Made by a program: the position numbers and the translations under genes. The notes under the pieces were generated by a model. That model was not told the origin of the DNA and made no database searches. It saw only the letters and a list, made by a program, of their open reading frames with translations. Shown here piece after piece: positions 20,201-32,493 of a DNA stretch of 64,000 nt (within the stretch, counting starts at the first letter, position 1; each line of letters begins with the position of its first letter). This DNA is from Sphingobacteriales bacterium JAD_PAG50586_3 (lineage in GTDB: Bacteria; Bacteroidota; Bacteroidia; CAMBQF01), in contig CP096135.1 of the NCBI GenBank assembly GCA_023213195.1, positions 1,258,616 to 1,322,615 of the forward strand, read 5' to 3'.

Positions 20201-23200
20201 CAGTACAATTACATTAGGTACTACTACCGCATCGGCAGGCACGCTTGCAGGTGTTACCACCACATCTACCCCATATTTTTATAATGGAAGCTTTAGAAGG
20301 TGGTTTACTACAACATCACAAACAATTGCCCAAGAAGATATTTCGGGAGCTTTCCCGGTAGGTGGCGATAACAGCCCACGCTATGTGTGGATTGGCCGAG
20401 TTTCTGGTACCACCACTCCGGGCACAATAACAGTAACCCACAATGCAGGCACAGGCTTTACAACGCCAACCCCATTTATTGATGCTTTATCAACCATAGA
20501 AAAATATCAAACGCCAATTGGGCAATTGCCACAGGTAACGGTTATGCGTCTACAGGCCCTGTAAACCTTAGTATACGCGGAGACAATGTACTTGGCTTGT
20601 CAAGCCTTGCTGCATTACGCATAACATTAGCTTCGGGCGCAGCCCCAGCAACGTCGGTTGCAGCAGGTGGTAGTTTAACTTCGCCAATAGGTCGTAAAAC
20701 TCCTTATGCGGTAACAGATTTAAACAACACATTCTACTTAGGTGCGCCTAACGTAATAAACTCTATTGCAACAGGTGTTTGGAGCGATGTTAATACGTGG
20801 GATTGTACCTGCGTGCCAGCATCAGACGATAATGTTGTAATTAACAATACACACAACGTAAGTACTGATGGTGCTAACGTTGCCAATACATTAACTATAA
20901 ACAGCGGCGGTACACTTACCGCGGCCACAAACTCTTTAACCGTTGGCGGTGGTACAACAGGTATAGTAAATAATGGTACAGTACTACTATCGGGCGCTAC
21001 AGTAACCCTTGGCGCAACCGGTGGAGATAGCAAGTCTTTTGTAAACAATGCCGGTTCTGCCTTCAACATGTCGGGCGGTACGCTAAACGTAAACGGTTAC
21101 CTGCACTTTTTAAGCAGTGCCAACTTTACCCAATCGGCCGGTACTATTAATATAGATGGTAACGGTACTAGCAGTGTAGCAACAGGCAGCCCATTGTTGG
21201 GCATAGGCTTGGTGTTAGCTAATACATACACCGGAACACTAGCGTTAACAGGTGGTACTATCCGCATTGTTGACCCCCATGCAGCAGCAGTAACAGGTAC
21301 TGATATTGCTTTGATGTACTACAGCGCAACAAGCCGCAACATACCTGCTACCCACACATTTGAATTTGGCGATGGTACATCTACCGCCGCAGGTGGCAGC
21401 ACAAGTGCATTTGCATTAAATACATCGCAAGCCGCGGGCGACCTTTCTTTGGGTACAGTAACAGTAAACGGTGGTGCAGGTACTAACCGTTTTGTTAGCC
21501 AGCCATTTGATATGGGTATGGTAGGTAACCTTACTATTAATTCAGGAGGCGAGTTTAGGGTTATAATAGGAAACGTAGTACACGTTGCAGGCAATATAAC
21601 CAATAACGGTACGCTTACTACCGCAGGCACATTAGCGTTGCAAACCTTTACAAGTGGAGCAACATCGGCAGTTACAGCCGTGCAAACTATTAGCGGCAGC
21701 GGTACGTTCCGTAATGCTGCAACATCGCCAAGCGGTAGTTTCTACGGACTTACTTTTAATAATACCAACGCTACGGGTGTTACTATCAGCACCAATAACC
21801 TAAGCGTAGTTACCAACCTAACTTTTACCGCAGGCAGGGTAGCATTGGGTTCTAACACATTCCAAATAGGGGTGGGACTAACGCCCGCTACGCTGGCAGT
21901 TACCGCAGGTGGTTTCTTAGATGGTACTGTAACACGCGCATTTGGTAATAGTACACTAACAATAAATACCTTAGCCACCCAATTCCCGTTTATTTCTGCA
22001 ACAGGCCAAAACCGCTCAGCGTATTTAGGTACTACAACATTAACAACTGGAGGAACTTTAAGCATCAAGTATACAGACGGAGCAGGCATTAACACTGTTC
22101 CCGCATTTAACGATAATGGTGTAGGTATTTCAAAAGTATCTAACGCCTACTGGACAGTAACTGCGGGCACACTAGTACCTACAGGTTCTACTGCTCAGCT
22201 TGGTTTTAGGGGCGATGGTATTACCACCCTTTTATTGGTTGCCGATGCGCGCGCTACCCGTGCCACATCTGCAAGCAATGGTACTGCTGCTAACCAGGGT
22301 ACTATAGCAAACCCTGTAGCCATTAAAACAGGTTTAGCCACTGCAGATTTTAGCGGAGACTACTACTTTAGCGCACCGGGCACTATTACCTCTATAGCAA
22401 CCGGCATTTGGGATGCTACCACCACATGGGATTGTGGCTGTATTCCGGGCGCAGGCGATGCTGTAATTATTAATACAGGTCACAACGTTACCCTTAGCGG
22501 TGCCAATGCTGCATTGTCTTTACAAATTAACAGCACAGGCGCTTTAACAGGCGCGGGCAGCAACAGCCTTACCGTATCAGGTGCATTAACTAATAATGGT
22601 ACTATAACAGGTAACGGCAATGCAATTACTATTGCTGCGGGTGTTACTAATGGTGGCACTATAAACACTACAGGTAGCACTATTACAGTAGGGACTAACA
22701 TAACCAACAACGGTACTATAAACGTAAACGGTGGTACTCTTAATGCAATAGCTTCTACAGCTACGTTAACACAAGGTAACCCATCAGCAATAAATATTAG
22801 CGCGGGTACATTTAACTTTGGCCCGGCAGGCGGACACAACCGTCTTTTCTCTTTAGCTGCTGGTAATACCTTAAATATAACCGGTGGTACGTTCAACTTT
22901 AATGGCAACGTAGCCATGGCAGCCGGCACATTTAACATGACAGGCGGTGCATTTAATATTGATGGTAACAGCAACAGCATTGTTAGCAGCGTTTTGGTTT
23001 CTACTGTTATCTTTACTATTGATGGTACTGTAACCGGAACTGTTAACGGTGGCACTATAACCATTGTAGACCCTAACTTTAACAATGCTACTGTTCAAAC
23101 ATTCTCTTTTACAGGCACAACAGCCCGCAACTGGACAGGTAATACCCTGCGCCTTGGCGATGGTGTTAGTACAGATGCTTCTAGCGCGGCGCGCGGCTTT

Positions 23201-26200
23201 GAGATAGATTGCTTTATAAGCAGCGGCCGCTTAACACTAGGCGATGTTGTTGTTAACGGTGGCGCAGGTGCAAACCGTTTTGTTACTACAGCTAATAATA
23301 CATCTAATGGCACATTTATAACCAACCTTATAATAAATGCAGGCAGCGAACTTAGAAATACAACAGCTACCAACTTCTATGTGAATGGTAATATTACCAA
23401 TAATGGTACGCTTACTGTAATTAATACATTGAGTTTACTTACAGCTACGGGTGGCGCTAATGCTAACGCGCAAACTATAAGCGGCAGTGGTGTTTTCCGC
23501 AACGCAACAAGCAGCCCAACAGCAAGCTTTACCAACCTTGCAATAAACAACACTAATGCAACGGGTATTACTGTAAACGTAAATAACCTAAGGGTTAGCG
23601 GCACGCTAACTTTAACAGCAGGTAAAATAGTATTAGGTTCTAATACATTCATCCTTGGTGTATCAGTAGGCACCCCGGGTACATTATCTTATACCGATGG
23701 TGGTTTTACCAGTGGTACATTTACCCGTTGGTTTGGTACTGGCACAATAACCATTGGCGGCGCTACAAACCGTTTCCCATTTATATCGGGTACAAACAAC
23801 CGCTCAGCATTTTTTGGTACCAGCGGAGCAACATCGGGCGGCTCAGTATCTGTTAACTATAACGATGCATCAGGCACATCAACTGTAACTGCTTTTACAG
23901 ATTTAGGTGTGTCAATTTCAAGACGTTCTAACGCCAACTGGGTAGTTACTAATACCATGACGCTTGGTGCTTCTACAGCCCAGTTGCGTTTGCAAGGCCA
24001 AGGCATATTTACTGTTGTGCCTAACTTCCTTGATATGCGCATAACCAGCGGTACAGGTTTAGCCGCAGGTACTTCTATTGCAGGTACCGGCTCTAATGGT
24101 AACCCAGCGGGTAACAAGACTACTATGACAAGTGGTGATTTAACTAACACTTTTTATGTAGGCATACCAAGTGTAATAAACTCTATAGCCACCGGTAACT
24201 GGAGCGACCCTTTAACATGGGATTGTAACTGTGTACCTACATCGGGTGATATAGTATTTATTAATAATACCCACAATGTTTCTACTGATGGCGCAAACAC
24301 ATCGGGCAACTTAACAATTAATGCAGGCGGTACTTTAACCGCGGCAAGTAACTCATTAACAGTATCGGGCAATGTTACCGATAATGGCGACTTATTGATT
24401 ACAGGTGGTACAGTTACCATTGGCCCTGCCGGTGGTGGCAACAGAACACTGCTTGTAAGCGATGCCAACGTAGGTTTATTAAGTATAACCAGCGGTACAT
24501 TAAATGTAAACGGTAATGTTATTATTGAAAATACCGATGCATTGTTTGAGATGACAGGTGGTGCATTTAATATTGACCCTAACGATGGTACATTGGCAGG
24601 TAGCGTTGCATCTGGCACAACAACCTTATATGTAGGTTCTTGGACTACCAACGTAACAGGCGGTACTATAACTATAGTAGACCCACCATTTACCGGCACT
24701 GGTGCAAGCTTTGAATACTGGAGCTCTTTAGACCAAGACTGGACAGGCAATACCTTAAGGTTAGGAGACGGTGTTAGCACCAACCCATCTACTGCTACTT
24801 ATGGCTTTAGTGTTAATACATACAGTAGCACAGGTACAACAATTTTAGGTACAGTTTTAGTTAATGGCGGTAGTGGTGCCAACCGTTTTACTTCTCCGGC
24901 TTCAACTACACTTGATGAATTTAATACTAATAACTTAACCATTAATGCCGGTAGCGAATTCCGCGCGGTAGGTGGTATGAGCGATGCAGTTGTTAATACC
25001 AATGTTACAAATAACGGTACACTAACTATTAGTACTGCTGATATATTAGTATTGGCAGTTTACCCCGGTACACCAAGCCCTAACACCCAAACCATAAGTG
25101 GCAGCGGTGTGTTCCGCGATGCGGTATCATCTCCGGTAGGCAACATTGGTAACCTTTCAATTGACAATTCTAATGCAACGGGTGTAAACATCAACGTAAA
25201 CAACCTATCAGTATCAGGTATATTTACTTTGGTTGGCGGCAAAATTAACCTTGGCAGCAATACATTCAGTCTGGGTACTTCTGCAACAAACCCCGGTACA
25301 TTAACTTATACAGCAGGTGGTTTTACTGGTGGCACATTCAGGCGTTGGTACAATACGTCAGCTATAACCATTGGCAATGGAACTTTTACAGGTCTATACC
25401 CTTTTGTTAGCGGAACCAATAACCGTTCATTCCACGTAGGTACATCGGGCGCTTTAACTGCCGGTGGCAGCATTAACGTAACCTATGCTGATGTTGCAGG
25501 CACTACCGCTGTAAGTATTACTGATGGGGCAAGTGTAACACTACGTTCAAACTCATCGTGGGCGGTTGCACAGTCTGGCCTAAACTTAGGTTCATCTACC
25601 ATACTTACCCGCATACAAGGTACAGGTGTTGGCACAGTTACAGACTTTACAGCTACACGCATAGTAAATGCAAGCACTATTGCACCGGGCACCAGCGTAG
25701 CCGGTACAGGTAGCAACGCAGCGCCTGCGGCTAATAAAACCGCTTACACAGCAGCTAACCTTGCAGGTACTTATTACTTTGGTATAGGTATAATATTATG
25801 CCCTGCTCCAAGTGCTTTAACAGCGGCTAACATTACTACAATATCGGCAGACCTTAACTGGACTGTGGGTGGTACAGAAACAGCTTGGGATATTGAGTGG
25901 ATGCTTAGCTCTGCTACACCTACAGGTACGCCTAACGTAACAGGCACTACAACACGCCCTTACCCGCTTGGTGGCTTAACAGCAGCAACATCGTACAAAT
26001 ATTATGTACGTGCAGCATGCGGTGGCGGTAATGGTAACAGCACATGGGTTGGTCCGTTTACGTTTACAACAGCGGTACCAGCTGCTACTAACGATTTAAT
26101 TTGTAATGCTACTACGCTTACAGTAAATACTCAGGCAGCATTTAGCAGCTACAGCAACGCGGGCTCAACTACCGATGCAACACCATCAGTAGCAAGCACA

Positions 26201-28897
26201 TGCCAATCTAATATTACCGGCGATGTTTGGTTTAGAGCAGTAGCGCCTGCAGAAGGCACTATGGCCGTTTACTTTAGGCAAACAACCGCATCGCCTGCAT
26301 TAAGCGATGTAGTATTACACACATACACGTCTAGCAATAACACTTGCAGCGGAACATTAACATTAGCCCTTTGTAATGATGATAGTGGCCCTACAACTTT
26401 ACCTTTTGCCTATTTAACAGGTTTAACACCGGGCAATACGGTATTTATCAGGGTGTCTAGCTATGGTTCTACAACTACAACAATAGGCTCTTTTGATATT
26501 GCTGTAACCCCATACATAGAGTGGACTGGTGCAACCAGCACAACATGGGCAACCCCATCTAACTGGTTATCTGATAACGATGGTGTAAACGGCACACCCG
26601 GCACTACAAGCCATGTATTAATACCAAACGTTGCTAATGATCCTATAAACCTAGCAGGTGCCGGTATTAACGGTCTTAGAGTATTGCCTGGAGCTACCGT
26701 AACCAATAACGGTGGTAACTTAACAATACGTAGCTTCTTAGTATCGGATAACGCACAGTTCTTAGGGCCTAACCTTGTAGTAATGACTGGCTCTACCGCG
26801 CAAACCATTAGCGGAAACGGCAGCACATTTACCAACCTGCGTATTAACAACACTGCCGGTGTAACTGTGGCTAGCGGAGCTAACATGCAAACCATTACAG
26901 AGATGCTTGAATTGAGGAATGGTACACTTAACCCTAACGGTAACATTACTATTAGGTCTAGCGCAACTACACAGGCTTATATTGATGACTTTAGCAGTGG
27001 CAATACAGGCAGTGTTACGGGCAGCCTAAGAGTAGAGCGTTATATAACCAACGGACCTAACGGTTACCGTTATATTGGCCCACCGGTAGCTACCACACAA
27101 GGTGGTTCTACCTTAGCGCTAAGCGCAATGTCTGGTTTTGTAGTATCGGGCATACTAGGACAATTAATACCATTGCCAACCTGTAGCCCTAATAACTCTG
27201 CATCAAACTCGCCATACGGTACATTTATGTATTGGCAAGAAAACTCTAACTACGGCAGCCCTGCTTGTCGCCAGGCAGGCTGGTGGTTCCAAACCAGCGG
27301 TACTATGACGGTAGGCCGTGGTTACGGAGCTAAGCTTGGTGGTGGTAACAAGGTAACGTATACCGGCGTGCCTAATACAGGTACTATATCAAACACAAGC
27401 TGTACACATACCAATGTGTTTGGTACAGCGCTAAACGGCTGGAACCTTGTTTCTAACCCATTCCCATCAAGCATAGGTATTAGTAGCGTAAGCGGCGATG
27501 GCAGCACAACAAACGATATGCCAGCCGGTTTTGATGGTCAAATACAATTCTACCAAACTAGCGGTCCGTTTACGGGCACTTACGTAACGTACAATGTAGG
27601 TACTTTAGCCGCTCCAATTGCATTGGGCCAGGGCTTCTGGGTACGTGTATCTAGTGTTGGTGCAACCCCGGCATTTACTTTAGGTGCGGGTCACCGTACT
27701 ACTAATGATGCTACATATTTTAACTCACCGGTACAACACCACCTATCTGTAGATGTAGCTGGCAATGGTTTTATGGATAAAACAGAGATTAACTTCTTAC
27801 CTGAAGCACAAACCGGTTTTGATTTTTATGATGGTTACAAATGGGATAGCCGCAGCGAGCAGCCTACACTCTACACTAAAAATGGTAGCGACAATATGTC
27901 TATCAACTCACTGCCATCGTTACAAGAAACAATGGTAGTGCCAATGGGTATGAAACCGGGCACCAGCGGTAGCTTTACATTTACATTTAATGATGTTGCT
28001 ACCTTCCCGCAAACTTCTATGATTTACTTAGAAGATATTGCATTGGGTACTATGACCGATTTACGTGCTAACAACAGCTACCAGTTTACTATGAACAATG
28101 GTGACAATACTGATAGGTTTATGCTACACTTCCAACCCGGTTTACAAGCTGAGGTTGCCGACCAGGATTGTGACAATGCAGGTTCTATTGAGCTAACTCA
28201 ACCTGCCCCAACCGTTTGGTCTACTTACGAGGTGCGTGGTACTGATGGCAACGTATATGCCCAAGGTGCTAACCTGACAGGCACTGTAACTATTAGCAAC
28301 CTGCCTGCACAAGAGTATGTTGTTACTGTTACCCACCCAAGTGGTTACTCTGCACAAGAGTATATTACTGTAAACGGCAGCAGCCCTGTTAATGCTACCA
28401 TTAACGCATCGGCTACTAATGTTATGATTGACGAAATGGTAACCCTTGCAGCTACTGCAAGCAATGCTACAGAATATACATGGAACTTTGGCGATGGTAA
28501 CACAGCTACAGGTTCGGCCAACGTGGTGCATGCTTACGATGCTGCCGGTACTTACACTGTAACCCTTACAGCGGCAAGCAACGTATGTAATGATGTGGCA
28601 ACCAAAACTATTGTAGTTGGTAACACTACAGGTATTACTACCGAAGAAACCGGCTTAACTGTTAATGGTGTAGGCACGCAGGTTGTAGTAGAATTTACCA
28701 ACTGGGGTAGTGGCAAAGCAAACATTACTATGTACGATATGCTTGGCTAGGAACTTAACTCATTAACGGGCGTGTCAACCATTAATGGCCGCCACGAAAT
28801 ACGCGTAACTGATGTTAAACCGGGCTACTACCTGATAAGGGTTGTTAGCGGTGATAAAACATACAGCCGCAAACTGTTTTTAACTGCGGATGAATAA
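17236..28897 (+). CDS. Giant T9SS-exported surface protein with five ~550-residue modules (three frameshifts and one in-frame TAG)
   Basis: Starts with a signal peptide (MKNNYLINKVMRLLVTVTVF to VNAQ). Five similar modules begin near 17370, 19050, 20770, 22400 and 24190. Each opens with a W...TW(DC.C).P...D.V.I...H.V motif and runs through short Gly/Thr/Asn-rich strands (GGT..INGN, GGTITIVDP, FGDGTST, GANRF) that suggest a beta-helix. After ~25795 come an Fn3 domain (~25800-26075), a pre-peptidase-like domain (~26090-26500), a further beta-rich region, a PKD domain (~28400-28625; NFGDGNTATG) and a C-terminal T9SS sorting domain ending in KLFLTADE. Frame breaks lie near 18293-18302, 19025-19030 and 20508-20512. 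TAG at 28748-28750 interrupts the sorting domain where Gln is expected. Total ~3,885 residues; probably an adhesin or surface-layer protein. Confidence 0.8.
17370..25795 (+). repeat. Five tandem coding modules of about 1.6-1.8 kb
   Basis: Module starts are spaced about 1,680, 1,710, 1,630 and 1,790 bases apart. Modules 3 to 5 share the TWDCxCxP opening and the INSIATG or ITSIATG lead-in; modules 1 and 2 are more diverged. Each ends with an R..N..W.V and a S.AQL...G.G type segment before the next lead-in. Confidence 0.75.
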
Positions 28898-28939
28898 TAC
28901 TTAATTGGAAAGGCAGTAGTAAATCATCCTTACATTTAC

Positions 28940-28985
28940 GAAAACCAGAAGTACCCCGGCAGCAATGTCGGGGTTTTTGGTTTTT
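28940..28985 (+). terminator. Terminator after the giant surface protein gene
   Basis: ACCCCGGC pairs with GTCGGGGT over a six-base loop and is followed by T-rich sequence; flanking AAAACC and GGTTTT can extend the stem. Confidence 0.75.
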
Positions 28986-29028
28986 ATGGGGTAGGGTGTA
29001 GTGGGCCCAAATGAATTTTAAGAGTGTC

Positions 29029-29125
29029 GCTCCTCCAGAGCTTTTATCAATAGTATTTCGGTGTTCTATTGACATATCGTCCCTCCGGGACTTACAAAGC
29101 TCCACAGGAGCGGAATGTCAATAGA
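29029..29125. repeat. Composite palindromic intergenic repeat (REP/BIME-like)
   Basis: Three short hairpins follow each other: GCTC..GAGC (29029-29041), GTCCC TCC GGGAC (29079-29091) and GCTCC ACA GGAGC (29099-29111). The last two are enclosed by an 11-base perfect inverted repeat, TCTATTGACAT at 29065-29075 and ATGTCAATAGA at 29115-29125. Such elements are common between Bacteroidota genes. A minus-strand frame across it is not a gene. The rest of 28898-29183 holds only the terminator. Confidence 0.75.
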
Positions 29126-29183
29126 TAAAAAGAAAGCACGCTATTTAAACCCCATAGGGTGATACATTAATCAATTATTTGCA

Positions 29184-29645
29184 TTAAGCCTCATTGTACG
29201 CCGCCTCTAAATCGGCTACAATAATCTTATTCATTTTAAGCATGGCCTGTATTACGTTGCCTGCTTTTTGCTGGTTAGGGTCGCCCATTAATCGGCCCAA
29301 AGCATCGGGTATTATTTGCCACGATAAACCGAACTTGTCTTTTAACCATCCGCAACGGCTTTCTACACCGCCATTGGCAGTAAGTTTCTCCCAATAGTAA
29401 TCTACTTCGGCTTGGTCGGCACAGTTTACAAAGAACGAAACAGCCTCATTAAACTTAAACATAGGCCCCGCATTCATGGCTTTAAACTCCTGACCCTCTA
29501 TTACAAACACAGCCGAAAATACCGGCCCATCAGCCCCCATACGGTTAATGCTTTTTACCTCAGTATTTTTAAAAACAGAAGTGTAGAAATTAATGGCTTC
29601 TTCCAGGTTATTATCAAACCATAAAAAGGGGGTTACTTTTTGCAT
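29184..29645 (-). CDS. VOC-family (PhnB-like) protein
   Basis: 153 residues, beginning MQKVTPFLWFDNNLEEAINF. The WFDN..EEA..FY opening, the F.AMNAGP block, VNCADQAEVD and SWQIIP are the signature of the group once called 3-demethylubiquinone-9 3-methyltransferase domain proteins, members of the vicinal oxygen chelate (glyoxalase) fold. The exact reaction is unknown for most members. A TACATTTG promoter box lies 20 bases upstream. It is a single-gene unit. Confidence 0.88.
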   Translation of the reverse strand: MQKVTPFLWFDNNLEEAINFYTSVFKNTEVKSINRMGADGPVFSAVFVIEGQEFKAMNAGPMFKFNEAVSFFVNCADQAEVDYYWEKLTANGGVESRCGWLKDKFGLSWQIIPDALGRLMGDPNQQKAGNVIQAMLKMNKIIVADLEAAYNEA

Positions 29646-29667
29646 AGCTATAGTGTTTTAGATGGTA

Positions 29668-29675
29668 CAAATGTA
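29668..29675 (-). promoter_or_regulatory. Promoter box for the VOC gene
   Basis: Minus strand TACATTTG, a full match to TAnnTTTG, about 20 bases upstream of the ATG at 29645. Confidence 0.5.
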
Positions 29676-29749
29676 GGTTGATAAAACAGCATCTTTAGGG
29701 TGCAAAAACGGCAATGCGGAGGGCCGAATGCGACAAGTTCAATGGTCAA

Positions 29750-30379
29750 TTAGCGTATGGTTAATTGAATGCTCCTTACGCTCCGCCCAGGACTATCAGG
29801 AGCTATAGCAACAATATTGTCGAAATAAATAACAGCCCCACTTTTTAGGCTTTTTATGCAGTCTATCATATCCGGGGTAAGTTGTGGCCCGTTAGCTTTT
29901 AACTCAGGTGTTGTTGTATTGCCGCTTTTACTCATAAATGTAAATCCGGTAATCCGCATAGGCATTTTATATAAGGCATCGTTAAAACTTAATATCAAAA
30001 ATGGTTGCAACAATATCTCGGCTTTGCTTGCCTGTTGGGTTTTTATATTGCCTATGGTGGCTATTACATTGTATATACGTTTTAGCAGAAAGACTTTCTG
30101 ATATAAAACTTTGCCTTTAGCTACTATTTTTAGGGTGTCGTAGGCGTTATTGAATTTGATTGAAACAAGAAATTGATTTGCTGTATCCTTATTAATAGTT
30201 GACCCTGCAGACGATGTTAAAGTGTATTGTGAGGCAACTCCGCTAACTACTATTTTATTGGTTACACCTAAGTATAAGTGTGCAACATCCGGCTTGGTTA
30301 GCGACTGGTTGGTAATGCTAATTTGTGCATGTATCTGCAACGATAAAACAAGCAACAACAGGCCGAGGGTTTTTTGCAT
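29750..30379 (-). CDS. Secreted protein with a GldM C-terminal-like domain
   Basis: 209 residues with the signal peptide MQKTLGLLLLVLSLQIHA. The start of the mature part (PDVAHLYLGVTNKIVVSG) and the end (GAVIYFDNIVAIAPDSPGRSV...) match the pattern of the last two beta domains of GldM, the periplasmic part of the gliding/T9SS motor: LY.GV.N.I in one domain and F.(D/E)I.A..PD in the other. It lacks the GldM transmembrane helix and coiled parts, so it is not GldM itself. Stand-alone copies are known in Bacteroidota; their role is unclear. It lies just downstream of ggt on the same strand. Confidence 0.6.
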   Translation of the reverse strand: MQKTLGLLLLVLSLQIHAQISITNQSLTKPDVAHLYLGVTNKIVVSGVASQYTLTSSAGSTINKDTANQFLVSIKFNNAYDTLKIVAKGKVLYQKVFLLKRIYNVIATIGNIKTQQASKAEILLQPFLILSFNDALYKMPMRITGFTFMSKSGNTTTPELKANGPQLTPDMIDCIKSLKSGAVIYFDNIVAIAPDSPGRSVRSIQLTIR

Positions 30380-30409
30380 GGTAGGTGTACGGGGAATTGT
30401 TTTGATTAG

Positions 30410-32141
30410 TTACTCTCCATCCGCATTATCATCGCCGCGATAGTCGGCGCCGCCGCATAGTTTACCGTCTTTAATCATAATAGCATCAACACGGCCAATG
30501 GGTTCGCGCTCCTGTGTTTTATAGCCCAGGGCTTTTAGCATATAGAGTTGCTTCTGTTTAAAAGCACCTTTCTCGTAATACAAAGTATCGGGCAGCCATT
30601 GGTGGTGGAATTTGGGAGCATCAACAGCGGTTTGCATATCCATTTTATGGTCTATAACATTGACAATAGTTTGCAGTACCGATGTTATAATGGTAGAGCC
30701 TCCCGGTGTGCCAACTACCATAAACAGTTTGCCGTCTTTCTCAATTATGGTGGGTGTCATAGAGCTTACCATGCGCTTACCCGGGGCAATAGAATTGGCT
30801 TTGCTGCCGGGCAATCCGTAGGTATTTAAAGCGCCGGGCTTGGAGCTAAAATCGTCCATCTCATTATTCAATATAAACCCACACCCCTGCACAAACAAAT
30901 GCGAGCCGTAAGCGCTGTTTATGGTGGTGGTTATGGCTATGGCATTACCGTTGCCATCAACAATAGAAAAATGGGTGGTTTCTTCACTCTCTGGTAAGGC
31001 AAAGCTACCCGGTTTTACTGCGGCGGCAGGGTTTGCACGGCAGCATTGCAGAGCAAAAAGCGCTTGCGCAGGTAAGCTTCGTCTAATAACGTATCAACGG
31101 GAATATCAATATAGCTTGGGTCGCCAATGTATTTAGAGCGGTCGGCATAGGCAATTTTCTCGGCTTCGGCCATAAGGTTAACGGTAACGGCTTTGTTAAA
31201 CCCGCGCGAGGTAAGGTCGAAAGGCTCCAGCATTTTTAATATCTGCAACAAGGCAATACCCCCGCCGATGGAGGCGGAACGGTAGTAACGGTATGCCCGC
31301 GGTATGTGCCCTTTAACGGCTTGCGCCATTCGGTTTTATAGCCCGCTAAATCGGCATTGGTAATAATGCCCCCTGAACGCTTCATTTGGGCAACAATGCT
31401 ATCGGCCACCCAACCGGTATAAAAGCCATCGCGGCCTTTGTCGCGAATGGTTTCTAAAGTACGGCCCAGGTCGGGAATGCGGAGGGTGTCGCCTTGCTGC
31501 CACGACGTATAATGTCTAATCCCGAATTCAAGATTATTAGTTAGATAGTGAGATAAACCAGAGTAAGTATTAAAATCAGCATTGTGATTATTAAATTCAC
31601 CCGCTTGTTGTTCAGTAATAGGAAAACCTTTGTTAGCCAAATCAATAGCGGGCTGAATAAGGTCTATCCAAGGCAACGAGCCGTGTTTTTGGTGCAAATC
31701 CCACATGCCGGCTACCGACCCGGGTACACCTGCACATAATGCCCCGCTCAGGCTTAAATCAGGTATTACATTGCCATCTTTATCAAGAAACATGTTTTTT
31801 GATGCCTTGGCAGGAGCTGTTTCGCGGTAGTCGAGCATATCAAAAGCGCCATCGGCTTTTCTATACAGGGCAAAACCACCCCCGCCAATATTGCCGGCGG
31901 TAGGGTAGCACACCGCCAGGGCAAAATGTACGGCTACGGCAGCATCTACAGCATTGCCGCCCTTTTTAAGCACCTGAAGCCCTATTTGGGTAGCCTGTGG
32001 GTGGGCGGTAACCACCATGCTTTTATCTTTTACTACCAGCTGCTTGCGCGCATAGCTGTAGTTAACAGGCTTTTGGCCCTGCAAAACACCTATAGTGTTG
32101 CATATCAATAATAAGAGTATAAAAACACGTTTTAGCTGCAT
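30410..32141 (-). CDS. ggt: Gamma-glutamyltransferase (two frameshifts)
   Basis: Three frames give one ~577-residue secreted enzyme that cleaves or transfers the gamma-glutamyl group of glutathione and related compounds. The signal peptide is MQLKRVFILLLLICNTIGVL. The large-subunit part has KGGNAVDAAVAVHFALAV and GGGGF; the small subunit begins at the catalytic Thr in ETTHFS (about 30990). Later GS.IIT and VDAPKFHHQWLPD fit the family. Break 1 near 31262-31268 restores PPPS.GGIALLQI; break 2 near 31018-31024 restores AVKPGSFALPESEETTHFS. Both lie in G/C runs. The proenzyme self-cleaves before that Thr. Confidence 0.85.
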
Positions 32142-32176
32142 AGCTTTTTATTGATTATCAGCGAGTTTAAAAATAA

Positions 32177-32210
32177 TTTTGATATGTAGCGCATAAATTT
32201 CTTTACTTTG
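32177..32210 (+). promoter_or_regulatory. Probable promoter for acpP-fabF-rnc
   Basis: TTTTG at 32177-32181 and TACTTTG at 32204-32210 are spaced 22 bases apart, near the range for Bacteroidota -33 and -7 elements. The -7 box is one base short of the full TAnnTTTG pattern. The acpP ATG is at 32239. Confidence 0.45.
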
Positions 32211-32238
32211 CAACCTAATTTTTTAAAACCAATTTAAA

Positions 32239-32478
32239 ATGTCAGATATCTCTGCAAAAGTAAAAGCAATTATCGTAGATAAGTTAGGTGTTGATGCCGC
32301 TGAGGTTACACCTGAGGCTAGTTTTACTAATGATTTAGGCGCCGATTCGTTAGATACGGTTGAACTAATCATGGAATTTGAAAAAGAATTTGGCATTGCC
32401 ATTCCTGATGATCAGGCCGAAAACATCGGTACAGTAGGCGAAGCCATTGCTTACATTGAGAAAAACGTTAAGCAATAA
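32239..32478 (+). CDS. acpP: Acyl carrier protein
   Basis: 79 residues, acidic and helical. Ser37 in [10 protein letters not shown] is the site where 4'-phosphopantetheine is attached, so the protein can carry growing fatty acyl chains. It is followed after 15 bases by fabF and then rnc, the usual Bacteroidota order. Confidence 0.97.
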   Translation: MSDISAKVKAIIVDKLGVDAAEVTPEASFTNDLGADSLDTVELIMEFEKEFGIAIPDDQAENIGTVGEAIAYIEKNVKQ

Positions 32479-32493
32479 CTTAACTTTCCTTTT

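Noticed and set aside
20734-27507. Many minus-strand Val/Pro/Leu-rich frames opposite the giant protein
   Set aside because: They are antisense shadows caused by Thr/Asn/Gly-rich coding sequence on the plus strand.
28845-29105. 86-residue minus-strand frame
   Set aside because: It lies over the 3' end of the giant gene, its terminator and the palindromic repeat; such frames recur wherever this repeat occurs.
30410-32141. Gamma-glutamyltransferase pseudogene
   Set aside because: Both breaks are one-base changes in G/C runs and every key residue is intact, so sequence error is more likely.
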